From Paenibacillus sp. FSL R5-0623 (GTDB taxonomy: Bacteria > Bacillota > Bacilli > Paenibacillales > Paenibacillaceae), in NCBI RefSeq assembly GCF_037974265.1, contig NZ_CP150233.1, positions 1,426,001-1,490,000 on the forward strand: a DNA stretch of 64,000 bases, written 5' to 3'. This document shows positions 19,553 through 28,592 of the stretch, in pieces. The notes under the pieces are model-generated. The model did not search any database, was not told where the DNA came from, and was given only the letters and a program-made list of their open reading frames with translations. Made by a program: the position numbers and the translations under genes. How positions within the stretch are numbered: the stretch's first letter is position 1; each line of letters opens with the position of its first letter.

Positions 19553-20336
19553 TTTTGGTAATCTGATATTGAATGAGAATATGAAAATTTTCCGTCGTCC
19601 CCGTACCTGGATCATGTTAGCGATTCTGGCGCTGATCTCGCTATTAATGCCAGTGTTACTGCGAGAAGGCATGGGGTCCAATGAAGTTTTGTACTGGGAA
19701 GCGGCTGTAACGACCATCCAGATTACGTTTTTCCTGAACACGATCTTCTGTGTCGTGATTGCAGCGGAATCAGTCGCGGGCGAATTTACCTGGGGAACCA
19801 TTAAGTTATTGCTGATCCGTCCATGGTCACGAAGCAAAGTTCTTGCTTCCAAATATCTGACCGTCGTTGGCTTCAGTATTGTCAGTACATTGCTGATCAT
19901 CGCGATGGCCATGCTAACGTCTTATATCCTTTTCTCGCATGATGCTCCGGGAGGAAGCAGTAGTCCGGCTACGAATGCTCTGACGTTATGGGGATATTTG
20001 TACGTTGATCTGTTCATTACGCTTGCGATTGCTTTTATGGTGTCCTCCGTATTTCGTTCAGGTGCACTTGCGATTGGATTATCCCTGTTCATTATGTTCT
20101 CACAGAGTATCTTTTCGCTCATATTCAATCCGGTCCGTTATGAGTGGGCAAAGTATGTTCTATTCAACAACATGGATCTGAGCAAATACATGACCTCCGG
20201 GGCGGATTCTGCGCTAATGGGTGGCCCGAGTGCAGGAATGACACTAGGTTTCTCCATTGCAGTCCTGGCGGTGTATTACGTTATTTTTATGGTGATTTCC
20301 TGGGTTGTATTCAGCAAAAGAGATGTGGCAGGCTAA
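19536..20336 (+). CDS. ABC-2 type transporter permease
   Basis: A 266-residue membrane protein with six predicted helices, including ARTWIMLAILALISLLMPV-like and SLFIMFSQSIFSLIF segments. SVAGEFTWGTIKLLLIRP is the conserved coupling region of the ABC-2/DUF2705-like permeases. The GTG start at 19536 overlaps the ATPase gene by 17 bases; TTG 19545 is an alternative. It forms the membrane half of the exporter with the preceding ATPase. Confidence 0.85.
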   Translation: MEELGSFGNLILNENMKIFRRPRTWIMLAILALISLLMPVLLREGMGSNEVLYWEAAVTTIQITFFLNTIFCVVIAAESVAGEFTWGTIKLLLIRPWSRSKVLASKYLTVVGFSIVSTLLIIAMAMLTSYILFSHDAPGGSSSPATNALTLWGYLYVDLFITLAIAFMVSSVFRSGALAIGLSLFIMFSQSIFSLIFNPVRYEWAKYVLFNNMDLSKYMTSGADSALMGGPSAGMTLGFSIAVLAVYYVIFMVISWVVFSKRDVAG

Positions 20337-20451
20337 CGCCTGCTTCTTTTTTTTGCTCCAATGCTGTTTTGAAAAGAAAAAAAGGGTATATTCAGCATCG
20401 GCTGTGGCATGACTGTCATTTAAGGGTACTTATAAATGACTAGATATACAT

Positions 20452-21576
20452 ATGAACGCTCCAGTCAATTTGGCAGAGCAGCGCATGGAGGGATCACGTT
20501 TCTTGATAAATAACAAGTTCTACCGCATATGCACAGCGATAATTCTGTTGCTGCTCATCGTGTATCTGGGGGAAAAAGTGAACTTTATTTTCAGCCCCCT
20601 GACCTCACTGATTCACATCATCATCATTCCGCTGCTGATTGCTGGTTTCTTCTATTATCTGCTGCGCCCGCTCGTCGATTATATGGAAAGGCATAAGATC
20701 AAACGTGCATTGTCAGTTCTGATTATTTATGTCGTAATTGCATTAATACTTGCAGGTTTTAGTGTGCTTGTATGGCCTTCCCTGCGTGAACAATTGATGA
20801 ATTTTGTGGAGAATGCTCCAGCGTTGGTTACTTCACTCAGCGATCAGTTGAATGCACTTGAAAAGAGCAATTTTGTATCCAGATACCTGCCTGATGATTC
20901 CAATCTATTCTCACGATTATCCGATGTTCTGAGCCAAGGGATCACGCAGGTAACCGATTATGTCTCCGGGTTATTCTCCGTGGTATCCAATCTGGTTATT
21001 ATTCTGGCAACGTTCCCGATCATGTTGTATTACATGCTCAAGGAAGGCAGCAAGTTTGGAACGAATCTAACTTTATTGCTGCCAAGACATTATCGGAAGG
21101 ATGGGGAAGAAACCGTCCATGAGATCGATGAAGCGCTAAGCAACTATATTGTTGGCCGGGTTATTGTTAATGTAGCCCTGGGGATTCTGATGTACATCGG
21201 TTTTCTCATCTTAGGTTTGCCTTACGCATTGCTGCTGACTGTTGTATCCATTATTCTGAACTTCATCCCTTATGTGGGTGCTTTGCTGGCAGCTATTCCG
21301 GTTGTCATTGTCGCGTTTATCGAATCACCTTCGATGGCGATCTGGTCACTGGTCATCATTGTAATCGCACAGCAAATCCAGGATAACCTGATCTCACCTT
21401 ACGTCTATGGCAAGCAGCTCGATATTCATCCACTGACTACCGTTATCCTTTTGCTCGTGGGTGCTGACCTGGGAAATATCTTGGGTATGATCATCGTAAT
21501 TCCTCTATATATGATTCTGAAAATTATAGTTCGCAAAATCCATTATCGGATTGTTGAAGATAAGACTGAACTCTGA
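20452..21576 (+). CDS. AI-2E family transporter
   Basis: A 374-residue protein of the AI-2E (formerly UPF0118/PerM) family with about eight membrane helices in the usual grouping: three at the N-terminus, an extracytoplasmic helical region (residues ~115-165), then a C-terminal block. The conserved segments are NFIPYVGALLAAIPVV and IQDNLISPYVYGKQLDIHPL. Family members export solutes or act as antiporters; the name does not prove autoinducer transport. The ribosome site is poor, so ATG 20485 is an alternative start. Confidence 0.88.
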   Translation: MNAPVNLAEQRMEGSRFLINNKFYRICTAIILLLLIVYLGEKVNFIFSPLTSLIHIIIIPLLIAGFFYYLLRPLVDYMERHKIKRALSVLIIYVVIALILAGFSVLVWPSLREQLMNFVENAPALVTSLSDQLNALEKSNFVSRYLPDDSNLFSRLSDVLSQGITQVTDYVSGLFSVVSNLVIILATFPIMLYYMLKEGSKFGTNLTLLLPRHYRKDGEETVHEIDEALSNYIVGRVIVNVALGILMYIGFLILGLPYALLLTVVSIILNFIPYVGALLAAIPVVIVAFIESPSMAIWSLVIIVIAQQIQDNLISPYVYGKQLDIHPLTTVILLLVGADLGNILGMIIVIPLYMILKIIVRKIHYRIVEDKTEL

Positions 21577-21654
21577 ATGGAATTTGAAAATAACTTTGTC
21601 ATGTGCTCGACTAATGTTTGTTATTGAATCACATCCATAAGCTCAACAGGATAA

Positions 21655-21717
21655 GCCGCATATCAATGGTGAAGGGTCAGCTAAGTTTGCCCTCGCCAGT
21701 GATATGCGGCTTTTTTT
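21655..21717 (+). terminator. Rho-independent terminator after the AI-2E gene
   Basis: Outer stem GCCGCATATCA (21655-21665) pairs with TGATATGCGGC (21700-21710). An inner GGG/CCC pairing lies in the loop, and seven T follow at 21711-21717. Confidence 0.85.
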
Positions 21718-21725
21718 CATACATA

Positions 21726-21769
21726 TTGCTCACTCATGTTATATCTGTTATACTTGATATATAACAGAT
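21726..21769 (+). promoter_or_regulatory. Promoter and palindromic operator of the GntR/SdpI-like operon
   Basis: TTGCTC (21726-21731), a 17-base spacer and TATACT (21749-21754) form a promoter. A perfect 10-bp inverted repeat, ATCTGTTATA (21743-21752) and TATAACAGAT (21760-21769) with a 7-base centre, covers the -10 and start region. This is the expected position for autorepression by the YtrA-type GntR regulator encoded 20 bp downstream. Confidence 0.7.
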
Positions 21770-21789
21770 AACAAAAAGAAGGTGAACCT

Positions 21790-22185
21790 TTGATTATTCA
21801 ACTGGATATGCAATCCGAACTTCCCATCTATTCGCAACTTGTTTATCAAATTATTGAAGGCATTGCTAGTGGTGAGTTACAGCTAGGTGAGGCGTTACCT
21901 TCGGTTCGGAATTTGGCCGCAGATATCGGTGTTAACCTTCACACCGTCAACAAGGCTTATACCCTACTCAAGCAAGATGGATACATTCTGGTTCATAGAC
22001 AAAAGGGAGTTGTAGTGAACCCTGATGGAATGCCTGGTTTAACAGATGATTTTTTGAAAAAGCAGCAAAGAGAATTAAGACCGATTATTGCAGAAGCGAT
22101 CTGTCGCGGAATGACCAAAGAGGAACTATCTGCAGTGTTAGACCAAATGTATGATGATGTGAAGATGGGTCACAACAAAGAATAA
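21790..22185 (+). CDS. GntR family transcriptional regulator, YtrA subfamily
   Basis: 131 residues: an N-terminal winged helix (PIYSQLVYQIIEGIASGEL, LPSVRNLAADIGVNLHTVNK) and only a short C-terminal helical tail, the YtrA architecture without a ligand-binding domain. The start is TTG 21790 with AAGAAGGTG upstream. It is co-transcribed with a multi-pass membrane protein, as is typical for YtrA-type repressors that control membrane transport or immunity functions. The palindrome in its promoter is the likely binding site. Confidence 0.9.
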   Translation: MIIQLDMQSELPIYSQLVYQIIEGIASGELQLGEALPSVRNLAADIGVNLHTVNKAYTLLKQDGYILVHRQKGVVVNPDGMPGLTDDFLKKQQRELRPIIAEAICRGMTKEELSAVLDQMYDDVKMGHNKE

Positions 22186-22208
22186 AGAATCAAGGGAGTG
22201 TGTTATGT

Positions 22209-23309
22209 ATGCAACTATTTAGTATATTGCCTATCATTTTAATCTTTGCTCCATTAGCCTTACTGCTATCCTTTGCACCTTATGTGACAAGGGAAACAAT
22301 CAGCTTTGGGGTTACGGTAAGTCAATATAATTACTACACACCAGTCTTACGTAAGCTCCGGAGAACGTTTGCTACAGTAAGTCTGATCGGAAACGGGTTG
22401 ATTATTCTTACCTGTCTGTATATACTCCGATCTGCCAATGAAGAGTCTATCACAATGATCACCGGTGTTTGCACAATGATATTCATTGTGTACTGGGCCG
22501 CACTACACATATTATTTCATTTCAAGATGAAAAAGATCAAAGAAACACTTACAACTGTAGAAGTACCTCAAAGGGTTAAAATCGATACCACCTTCCGCCA
22601 AAATAAACTCACCTATTCCAACTATTGGTTTCTCGTTCACATAGCTATTATTGTAGCCATTGCGATCATTACAATCTTGAATTATAACGCACTACCTAAC
22701 GTCATTCCGATGAAATATGATCTTCAGGGCAATGTCACTTCCAGTGTGCCCAAAACCTACCTTTCAGTATTGGCTATTAACCTTGTACAGCTAGGAATCA
22801 TTGCACTGATGATGTTGGTGAACTGGAGTATTAAATCAAGCAAACAACAGCTTACTCCATCTAATCCTGCCCAATTTGCTGCTGATCATATCCGATTCCG
22901 CCGTAAGTGGTCCCTATTTACGATCATAACAGGCTTGCTTCTTACCATCTTATTTGCCTTCATTCAGATAAATATGTTCGTCCCTAATCTGGTCTTGTTA
23001 ACAGCTATTAGCCTCATCACTCCTGTGGTGATCGTGTTAGGTGTTGTATGGCTGTCTCTCACAGGCAGACAAGGCGGTGGGAAAATTCGTAATCAACAAG
23101 AGGATCACAAACGATCTAAGGAGCAGCCTGTGAATGACGATGATTATTGGAAACTTGGTTTTATTTACTTCAATCCCAAAGATCCTTCTTTTACCGTAGA
23201 AAAACGTTATGGAATAGGTTGGACGATTAACTTCGCTCGTCCACTATCTTGGGTCCTGTTGTTATTCATCATTGCTATTGTTGTTATAAGTATAGTTCTG
23301 AGCCAATAA
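22209..23309 (+). CDS. DUF1648/DUF5808 membrane protein (SdpI-like)
   Basis: A 366-residue membrane protein with about eight helices. The central segment LPNVIPMKYDLQGNVTSSVPK is the DUF1648 signature also present in SdpI-type immunity proteins. The C-terminal DDYWKLGFIYFNPKDPSF with GWTINFARPLSW matches DUF5808. ATG 22209 is chosen over GTG 22200 because AAGGGAGTG (22192-22200) is spaced for it. Pairing with a small GntR repressor suggests a regulated immunity or envelope-sensing function; this is inference. Confidence 0.82.
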   Translation: MQLFSILPIILIFAPLALLLSFAPYVTRETISFGVTVSQYNYYTPVLRKLRRTFATVSLIGNGLIILTCLYILRSANEESITMITGVCTMIFIVYWAALHILFHFKMKKIKETLTTVEVPQRVKIDTTFRQNKLTYSNYWFLVHIAIIVAIAIITILNYNALPNVIPMKYDLQGNVTSSVPKTYLSVLAINLVQLGIIALMMLVNWSIKSSKQQLTPSNPAQFAADHIRFRRKWSLFTIITGLLLTILFAFIQINMFVPNLVLLTAISLITPVVIVLGVVWLSLTGRQGGGKIRNQQEDHKRSKEQPVNDDDYWKLGFIYFNPKDPSFTVEKRYGIGWTINFARPLSWVLLLFIIAIVVISIVLSQ

Positions 23310-23363
23310 ATGCTCATAGATCTATGCATATGATAGATAAAATGATTGGGAGGAGTTATTACA

Positions 23364-24953
23364 ATGAACAATTGGAAAAAGCTATTACTTTCTCTTACTT
23401 TCGTAGGTCTCATCCTTCCGGTGACATCCATCTCAGAAGCTGCTGAAAAATCCGCTGGTAGTGAAAATCTTGTTCCTATTCGTGAGATTGCAGAACAGAA
23501 TGGGGCAGAGGTATCTTGGCAACAAAAAACAGGAGAAATCACAATACGAAAAAGTGAGCTTACGATTGTAGTTAAGGTAGGAGAGAAACAGGCGATGGTG
23601 AATGGGCAAGCCATATCCTTAAACAATCCTGTTCAGTTAACGAAAGGAGTTACCTATATGGATGGGGCATTTCTTTCCGAGACGCTGAAGGTAGCACCTG
23701 AGGATATATTCATTTCCCTTATTAGTGAGGGCGATGGCAAGGAGGCTGCCAAGTATGTTCATACCTCTGTGAGTGGAGTGTTATCACCCACGTTGTTGAG
23801 TCAGCTGTGGGGAGCTTTAGAAGGACAAAATGGCAAAATTACAAGTGAAGCCATAGCTAAGCATGTAGAAAATAATACAGTGCATCGCAATGTTACCTAT
23901 ACGTTCAAAACAGAGCTGACTCGTATAAATATTACGGTCAGAATGAATCATAACGGACTTGTAGATGATTTGCATATTGCCGCCGCTACGCCAGATGTGT
24001 ATCAAAAACCAAGCTACGACGACCCATCTGCCTATACAGAACAAGCCATTACGGTTGGTCAGGGTGATTTGGCTTTGCCAGGGACATTAACTTTGCCCAA
24101 GGGAGAGGGACCTTTCCCGGTTGTTATTCTGGTACACGGATCTGGGCCTAATAATCAAGATGCTGCCATTGGTGGTGCAAAGCCGTTTCGCGATCTTGCG
24201 GTAGGTTTAGCTTCACAAGGAGTTGCTGTATTAAGATACGATAAGGTCACGTATGAGCATACCTATAAGGTGGCTTCACAGCCTAAATTCACATTAAAAC
24301 AAGAGAGCGTAGATCAGGTGAATGATGCAGTGGAATTCCTTAAAAAGAATGCACATATTGATTCTACAGCGATTTTTGTAGCTGGACATAGTCAAGGCGG
24401 TTTTGCAATGCCATTAATCATTGCTGAGGATAAACAACATGATATTGCCGGAAGTATTCTACTTGCTGCACCAAGTAGTAGCTTTGTGGATGTGCTTACC
24501 GAGCAACAGGACGAATTGGTAGAGCGGATGAAGAAGCTTGGTTTAGACACGGAGATGATTCAAGGACAAGCTGATTTTTATAAAAATGTGGCTGCGATGG
24601 TTAAAGATCCAAAATATTCTGTAGATCATCTTCCTGAGGCGTTTCCACTTCAACCTGCTTATTGGTGGTTTGAGCAGAGAGATTATGTGCCTGCGGAACT
24701 GGCTAAAACACAAAATACACCTATGCTTGTTATACAAGGCGAAAATGATGTGCAAGTGTCTATGGATCAATTTCAAACCTGGAAATCGTCTCTTCAAGGT
24801 CATTCCAATGTAACGTACAATAGCTATCCAAAGGTAAATCATCTTTTATCCAGCTATGATGGACCTTCAATCGGTCAAGAGTACGCTGAGCCATCAAATG
24901 TCTCCAAAGCCATTATCGATGATATTGCAAAGTGGGTATTAAAATCAAACTAA
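23364..24953 (+). CDS. Secreted alpha/beta hydrolase with copper-amine-oxidase-type N-terminal domain
   Basis: A 529-residue exported protein: signal peptide (MNNWKKLLLSLTFVGLILP, cleavage near 25-28); stalk domain of the copper amine oxidase N-terminal type (~30-110, VPIREIAEQNGAEVSWQ and GVTYMDGAFLSETL); a DUF3887-like domain (~125-215); then a serine hydrolase. In the hydrolase HGSGPNNQD provides the oxyanion region, Ser343 lies in GHSQGG, the likely Asp is in GENDVQV and the His in KVNHLL. It probably acts as an esterase or peptidase outside the cell. The GGGAGGAG site supports ATG 23364. It follows the DUF1648 gene by 54 bp. Confidence 0.88.
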   Translation: MNNWKKLLLSLTFVGLILPVTSISEAAEKSAGSENLVPIREIAEQNGAEVSWQQKTGEITIRKSELTIVVKVGEKQAMVNGQAISLNNPVQLTKGVTYMDGAFLSETLKVAPEDIFISLISEGDGKEAAKYVHTSVSGVLSPTLLSQLWGALEGQNGKITSEAIAKHVENNTVHRNVTYTFKTELTRINITVRMNHNGLVDDLHIAAATPDVYQKPSYDDPSAYTEQAITVGQGDLALPGTLTLPKGEGPFPVVILVHGSGPNNQDAAIGGAKPFRDLAVGLASQGVAVLRYDKVTYEHTYKVASQPKFTLKQESVDQVNDAVEFLKKNAHIDSTAIFVAGHSQGGFAMPLIIAEDKQHDIAGSILLAAPSSSFVDVLTEQQDELVERMKKLGLDTEMIQGQADFYKNVAAMVKDPKYSVDHLPEAFPLQPAYWWFEQRDYVPAELAKTQNTPMLVIQGENDVQVSMDQFQTWKSSLQGHSNVTYNSYPKVNHLLSSYDGPSIGQEYAEPSNVSKAIIDDIAKWVLKSN

Positions 24954-25018
24954 AAATTGGGAGTTCCATTCTTGGTTGAATGATAAATTGGAGAAGTGAC
25001 GGATGGGGCGAGATATAG

Positions 25019-25063
25019 AAAAGGAGCACTTACCGATATAGGCAAGTGCTCCTTTTCTTTTTT
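25019..25063. terminator. Bidirectional terminator between convergent genes
   Basis: AAAAGGAGCACTT (25019-25031) pairs perfectly with AAGTGCTCCTTTT (25044-25056), followed by CTTTTTT. The A run on the left gives a U run on the minus strand, so it can serve both the hydrolase and the CBS-domain gene. Confidence 0.88.
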
Positions 25064-25074
25064 ACAAATTTGCT

Positions 25075-26433
25075 TTATTTAGACCAATTGGACTCTTTCT
25101 CGTCTTCATCGGTATAATCAGACATGGTCAGTGGTTCCTTGGGAACAACGGCCACTTTGTAGAACCGATTTTTGTCTTTTTCCAGCAAAACAAAGATTAG
25201 ATTCTCGAACTCATATTCTTCCTGTTCGTTCATCTCGGGACGATGGCTGTAGAGCCATCCTCCAATGGTATCCCACTCATCTGCATCCAGGCTGGACATA
25301 AACATGTCATTCACCTTTGATAAGGAAACCTTACCATCCATAATGACATAGTTCTCATTGATGACTTGAATATCTTCCACTTCGTCTGCGTCGAACTCGT
25401 CGCGAATCTCACCAACAATCTGCTCAAGCACATCCTCGATGGTTACAATTCCGGAAGTTCCGCCATATTCATCGACCAGCACGGCGATATGTACGCCATC
25501 CTTCTGCATTTTCTTGAGCAAGTCCTTCACAGGAGTTGTTTCGTGAACAGCCGATACAGGCTGGATCAGGGAGGATAGATCGACAGGTTCATCGTTTCCG
25601 TAAAGTTCCAGGAAGAATTGTTTCGTATTAATGATACCGATGATATCGTCTTTACTCTCATTAACTACCGGAAAACGGGTATATTGTTCCTCACGAATGA
25701 TCTCCAGGTTTTCCTCATTCGTTCTATTCACATAAAGGCAGACCATATCGGTCCGGGGTACCATGATTTCTTTGGCTAACATCTCATCAAAGGCAAAGAT
25801 CCGGCTTACATAACCGAACTCGGCTTGGTTGATTTTACCACTTTCAAAGCTTTCATTAATAATGATCTGCAACTCTTCTTCGGAGTGTGCATCTTCATGC
25901 TCGGAAGCAGGTTTGATTCCGAACAGTTTCACCAGTTGGTTCGCTGAGCCGTTTAACAGCCAGATAAAAGGATACATAATTCGGTTAAACCAGATGATAG
26001 GTGTAGACGTCAGCAGTGCAACAGTCTCGGCTTTCCGGATTGCAATCGTTTTTGGAGCGAGTTCACCAACCACAACATGCAGATACGTGATGGAAGCAAA
26101 CGCGATAACAAACGATAAGAATGAAGAAACCGCCTCAGGAATTTGCAAGCTTTCAAACACAGGGTGGAGAATCTTCTCTACCGTCGGTTCACCCAGCCAG
26201 CCCAGTCCCAGAGATGTGATCGTGATTCCAAGCTGGCAGGCAGACAAATATCCGTCCAGATTGGCAACGGCTTGTTTAACAGCCAGCGCACGCTTGTTTC
26301 CTTCTGCAATCATTTGGTCGATCCGGCTCGGTCGAACCCGCACCAGAGCGAATTCCACTGCAACAAAAAACGCCGAAAGTCCTATCAAAAAAGCAACCAA
26401 TACTAAATTTAACGCATACCTCTCACTGTCCAT
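25075..26433 (-). CDS. CNNM/HlyC family membrane protein with CBS domains
   Basis: A 452-residue protein in the usual order: a DUF21/CNNM membrane domain (~1-200, four helices, GLGWLGEPTVEKIL), two CBS domains (~215-340, with MVPRTDMVCLYV and VLVDEYGGTSGIVTIED) and a CorC_HlyC C-terminal domain (~355-435). Relatives transport or sense Mg2+ and are annotated hemolysin or TlyC for historical reasons. The start is supported by AAAGGAGAAG on the minus strand. The strongly acidic C-terminus (DYTDEDEKE) is common. Confidence 0.92.
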   Translation of the reverse strand: MDSERYALNLVLVAFLIGLSAFFVAVEFALVRVRPSRIDQMIAEGNKRALAVKQAVANLDGYLSACQLGITITSLGLGWLGEPTVEKILHPVFESLQIPEAVSSFLSFVIAFASITYLHVVVGELAPKTIAIRKAETVALLTSTPIIWFNRIMYPFIWLLNGSANQLVKLFGIKPASEHEDAHSEEELQIIINESFESGKINQAEFGYVSRIFAFDEMLAKEIMVPRTDMVCLYVNRTNEENLEIIREEQYTRFPVVNESKDDIIGIINTKQFFLELYGNDEPVDLSSLIQPVSAVHETTPVKDLLKKMQKDGVHIAVLVDEYGGTSGIVTIEDVLEQIVGEIRDEFDADEVEDIQVINENYVIMDGKVSLSKVNDMFMSSLDADEWDTIGGWLYSHRPEMNEQEEYEFENLIFVLLEKDKNRFYKVAVVPKEPLTMSDYTDEDEKESNWSK

Positions 26434-26810
26434 TCACTGCTCTTCTCCTTTAGGTAATAAGTTTTTAACGATTATTATATCTAATTTTACGTAAGAAGAC
26501 CACCTCCTGACAAAGAAATGAGGAAGAGTCTGGAAGGTGGAATGAGCAGATTGGCGTCACAAAGCGAATCTGCTCCATCATTAAACTGATATGTAGAAGG
26601 TAACACAGTCAGAATATACAATGAACAAAGTAGAAATTTGAATTTCCAGAATCAAGTATTCCGTCTGCTTATGTAAAGTTTTATCTAAGTAAACGTTACG
26701 AATAGGGGGTACAATGGGTATTCTATGATTAGCTGATTACATAATCGTCAAAGCTGTGTAGGTGAGAGAAGGGCAAGGTCATGAAGCTTGCCACTTGAGG
26801 AGGAAGCCAA
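26434..26810. other. Intergenic region between divergent genes, no gene seen
   Basis: 377 bp between the divergently read CBS-domain and cardiolipin synthase genes. It must hold both promoters, but I see no element good enough to call. No conserved small reading frame or terminator is evident. Confidence 0.5.
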
Positions 26811-28250
26811 ATGTTCTGGCTGGTCATTATATTACTCGTATTTATTTTCCAGGCAGCCACAATTCTATTGCTGGAATTTCGTAATCCGGCTAAAGCTGTG
26901 GCTTGGCTGTTTATTTTGTTCTGCGTACCTTTGATCGGTTTTGTAGTGTACTATTTCGTAGCGCAGGATTATAACAAACGAAAAAAACTTCGCAAGGGTG
27001 GATCGCGGATCTTCCGTGAAATGAAGGAAACGATCTGGGAACAAGCCCACATCATTGGAGATGTCGAACATATGCCTGGTGATCGTTTCAGCCACCAGCA
27101 TCGATTGTTTAACCTGTTATCCCATCTGTCGGAGAGCCCGATTACAGGTTGTAATAACAGTACGGTGCTCACAAATGGTGAAGAGGCATTTGCGGCAATG
27201 CTGAGCGAAATGGAAAAAGCAAAGCACCATCTGCATGTGGAATTTTACATTTTCCGTGATGATGTGATCAGTACGAAGTTTCAGGATGTCATGATTCGCA
27301 AGGCACAGGAGGGCGTGAAGGTTCGGTTTATTTGTGACGGTCTCGGCAGTCACAAGATGAGCTGGAGTTTTATCCGCAAACTGCAGGATGCAGGTGTGGA
27401 GTTTCATTATTTTCTACCGCCACTGATTGCAACGATTGACCGAAGAGTCAACTACCGGAATCACCGTAAAATTGTTGTTGTGGATGGACAGGTTGGCTTC
27501 GTGGGTGGCATTAATGTAGGCGATGATTACCTTGGACAATATCCGGAGGTGGGTTTTTGGCGGGATACACATGTGCAGATCGAGGGAGATGCCGTGTACT
27601 TCCTGCAAAGTACATTCCTGAACGACTGGAAATTGGCTTCCGGTGAGCGAATTACCGAACCCCAGCTTGTGGAATTGTTTCCACCTCATATCTGTAGCGG
27701 GGAAGAACGAATTCAGATTCTGGCCAGTGGGCCGGATCAGGACTGGGATGCCATTCAGGAAATGTGTTTTGGAGCCATTTCGGTAGCCTGTGACCGGATT
27801 TACATTACCACACCTTATTTTATTCCTGATCCTGCCCTGTATGAGGCACTCAAAACAGCCGCTGTCAGTGGCGTTGATGTGAAAATTATCATTCCGTATC
27901 AATCCGATTCAAAGCTTGTTCATTTGGCATCCCTTTCATATGTAGAGGAACTTCTGCGAGCAGGTGTTGAGTTCTTCCAATATCGCAAAGGTTTTGTACA
28001 TGCCAAAGTGATGATTGTGGATGAGTTGCTTGCAACGGTAGGCACGGCCAATATGGATATGCGCAGTTTTTTTTGCAATTTTGAGTTAACGGCTGTCCTG
28101 TTCGAGTCCTCTCCGATTCGTCGTTTGATCACTGACTTTGAACGTGATCTCGGGGAATGCAGTCAGATCAATGGGGAGGTATTTCAGAGGCGTTCTCGAC
28201 GGCAAAAAGGCGCAGAAATGCTTTCTCGGATGCTTTCTCCGCTTCTTTAG
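26811..28250 (+). CDS. cls: Cardiolipin synthase
   Basis: A 479-residue phospholipase-D-type enzyme that condenses two phosphatidylglycerols to cardiolipin at the membrane. Two N-terminal helices (~1-23 and ~28-50) are followed by two HKD motifs: His218 in NHRKIVVVDG with GFVGGIN, and His397 in FVHAKVMIVD with GTANMDMRSF. Length and arrangement match bacterial Cls. GAGGAGGAAG precedes ATG 26811. Confidence 0.94.
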   Translation: MFWLVIILLVFIFQAATILLLEFRNPAKAVAWLFILFCVPLIGFVVYYFVAQDYNKRKKLRKGGSRIFREMKETIWEQAHIIGDVEHMPGDRFSHQHRLFNLLSHLSESPITGCNNSTVLTNGEEAFAAMLSEMEKAKHHLHVEFYIFRDDVISTKFQDVMIRKAQEGVKVRFICDGLGSHKMSWSFIRKLQDAGVEFHYFLPPLIATIDRRVNYRNHRKIVVVDGQVGFVGGINVGDDYLGQYPEVGFWRDTHVQIEGDAVYFLQSTFLNDWKLASGERITEPQLVELFPPHICSGEERIQILASGPDQDWDAIQEMCFGAISVACDRIYITTPYFIPDPALYEALKTAAVSGVDVKIIIPYQSDSKLVHLASLSYVEELLRAGVEFFQYRKGFVHAKVMIVDELLATVGTANMDMRSFFCNFELTAVLFESSPIRRLITDFERDLGECSQINGEVFQRRSRRQKGAEMLSRMLSPLL

Positions 28251-28270
28251 CCGATTTAGGGCAGATTTCT

Positions 28271-28308
28271 GAAGATAAGTTCACTTTTTGTGAATTTATC
28301 TTCTTTTT
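28271..28308 (+). terminator. Rho-independent terminator of cls
   Basis: A 14-base stem (28271-28284 with 28290-28303, one G.T pair) with a short T-rich loop and TTTTT at 28304-28308, 21 bases after the cls stop. Confidence 0.85.
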
Positions 28309-28318
28309 GCTAAGTATT

Positions 28319-28412
28319 TTGCGCAAATTTGATCTTTTATGATATAATAGATATATAAATTATGTCTTGGTGAAGGAGGGGAGTCTGCGGGAAAACAGGC
28401 TCCCTTTTGTTC
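28319..28412 (+). ncRNA. Promoter with short terminated leader or small RNA upstream of yitT-like gene
   Basis: TATAAT at 28343-28348 with a weak TTGCGC 18 bases upstream predicts a start near 28355. About 25 bases later comes a 9-bp stem GGGAGTCTG (28379-28387) with CAGGCTCCC (28396-28404), followed by TTTT. The predicted transcript is only about 55-60 bases and has no reading frame, so it is either an attenuator for the gene at 28593 or an independent small RNA. Nothing else is evident in the 180 bp that follow. Confidence 0.4.
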
Positions 28413-28592
28413 TCTTCTGAAAGTGCAAACCGGGATGAAGACCATTTTGAATCCATTTTATATCGCCTTTAGATGCTTGTGCTTGTATAGCCAGGGTACA
28501 TGTAGAACGCTGTTTTCTAGATGTAGATTCACCCTGAGTATTTAAATGATTTATAAAATGGATTCACACACTGATTTAACGGGGGGGATACC

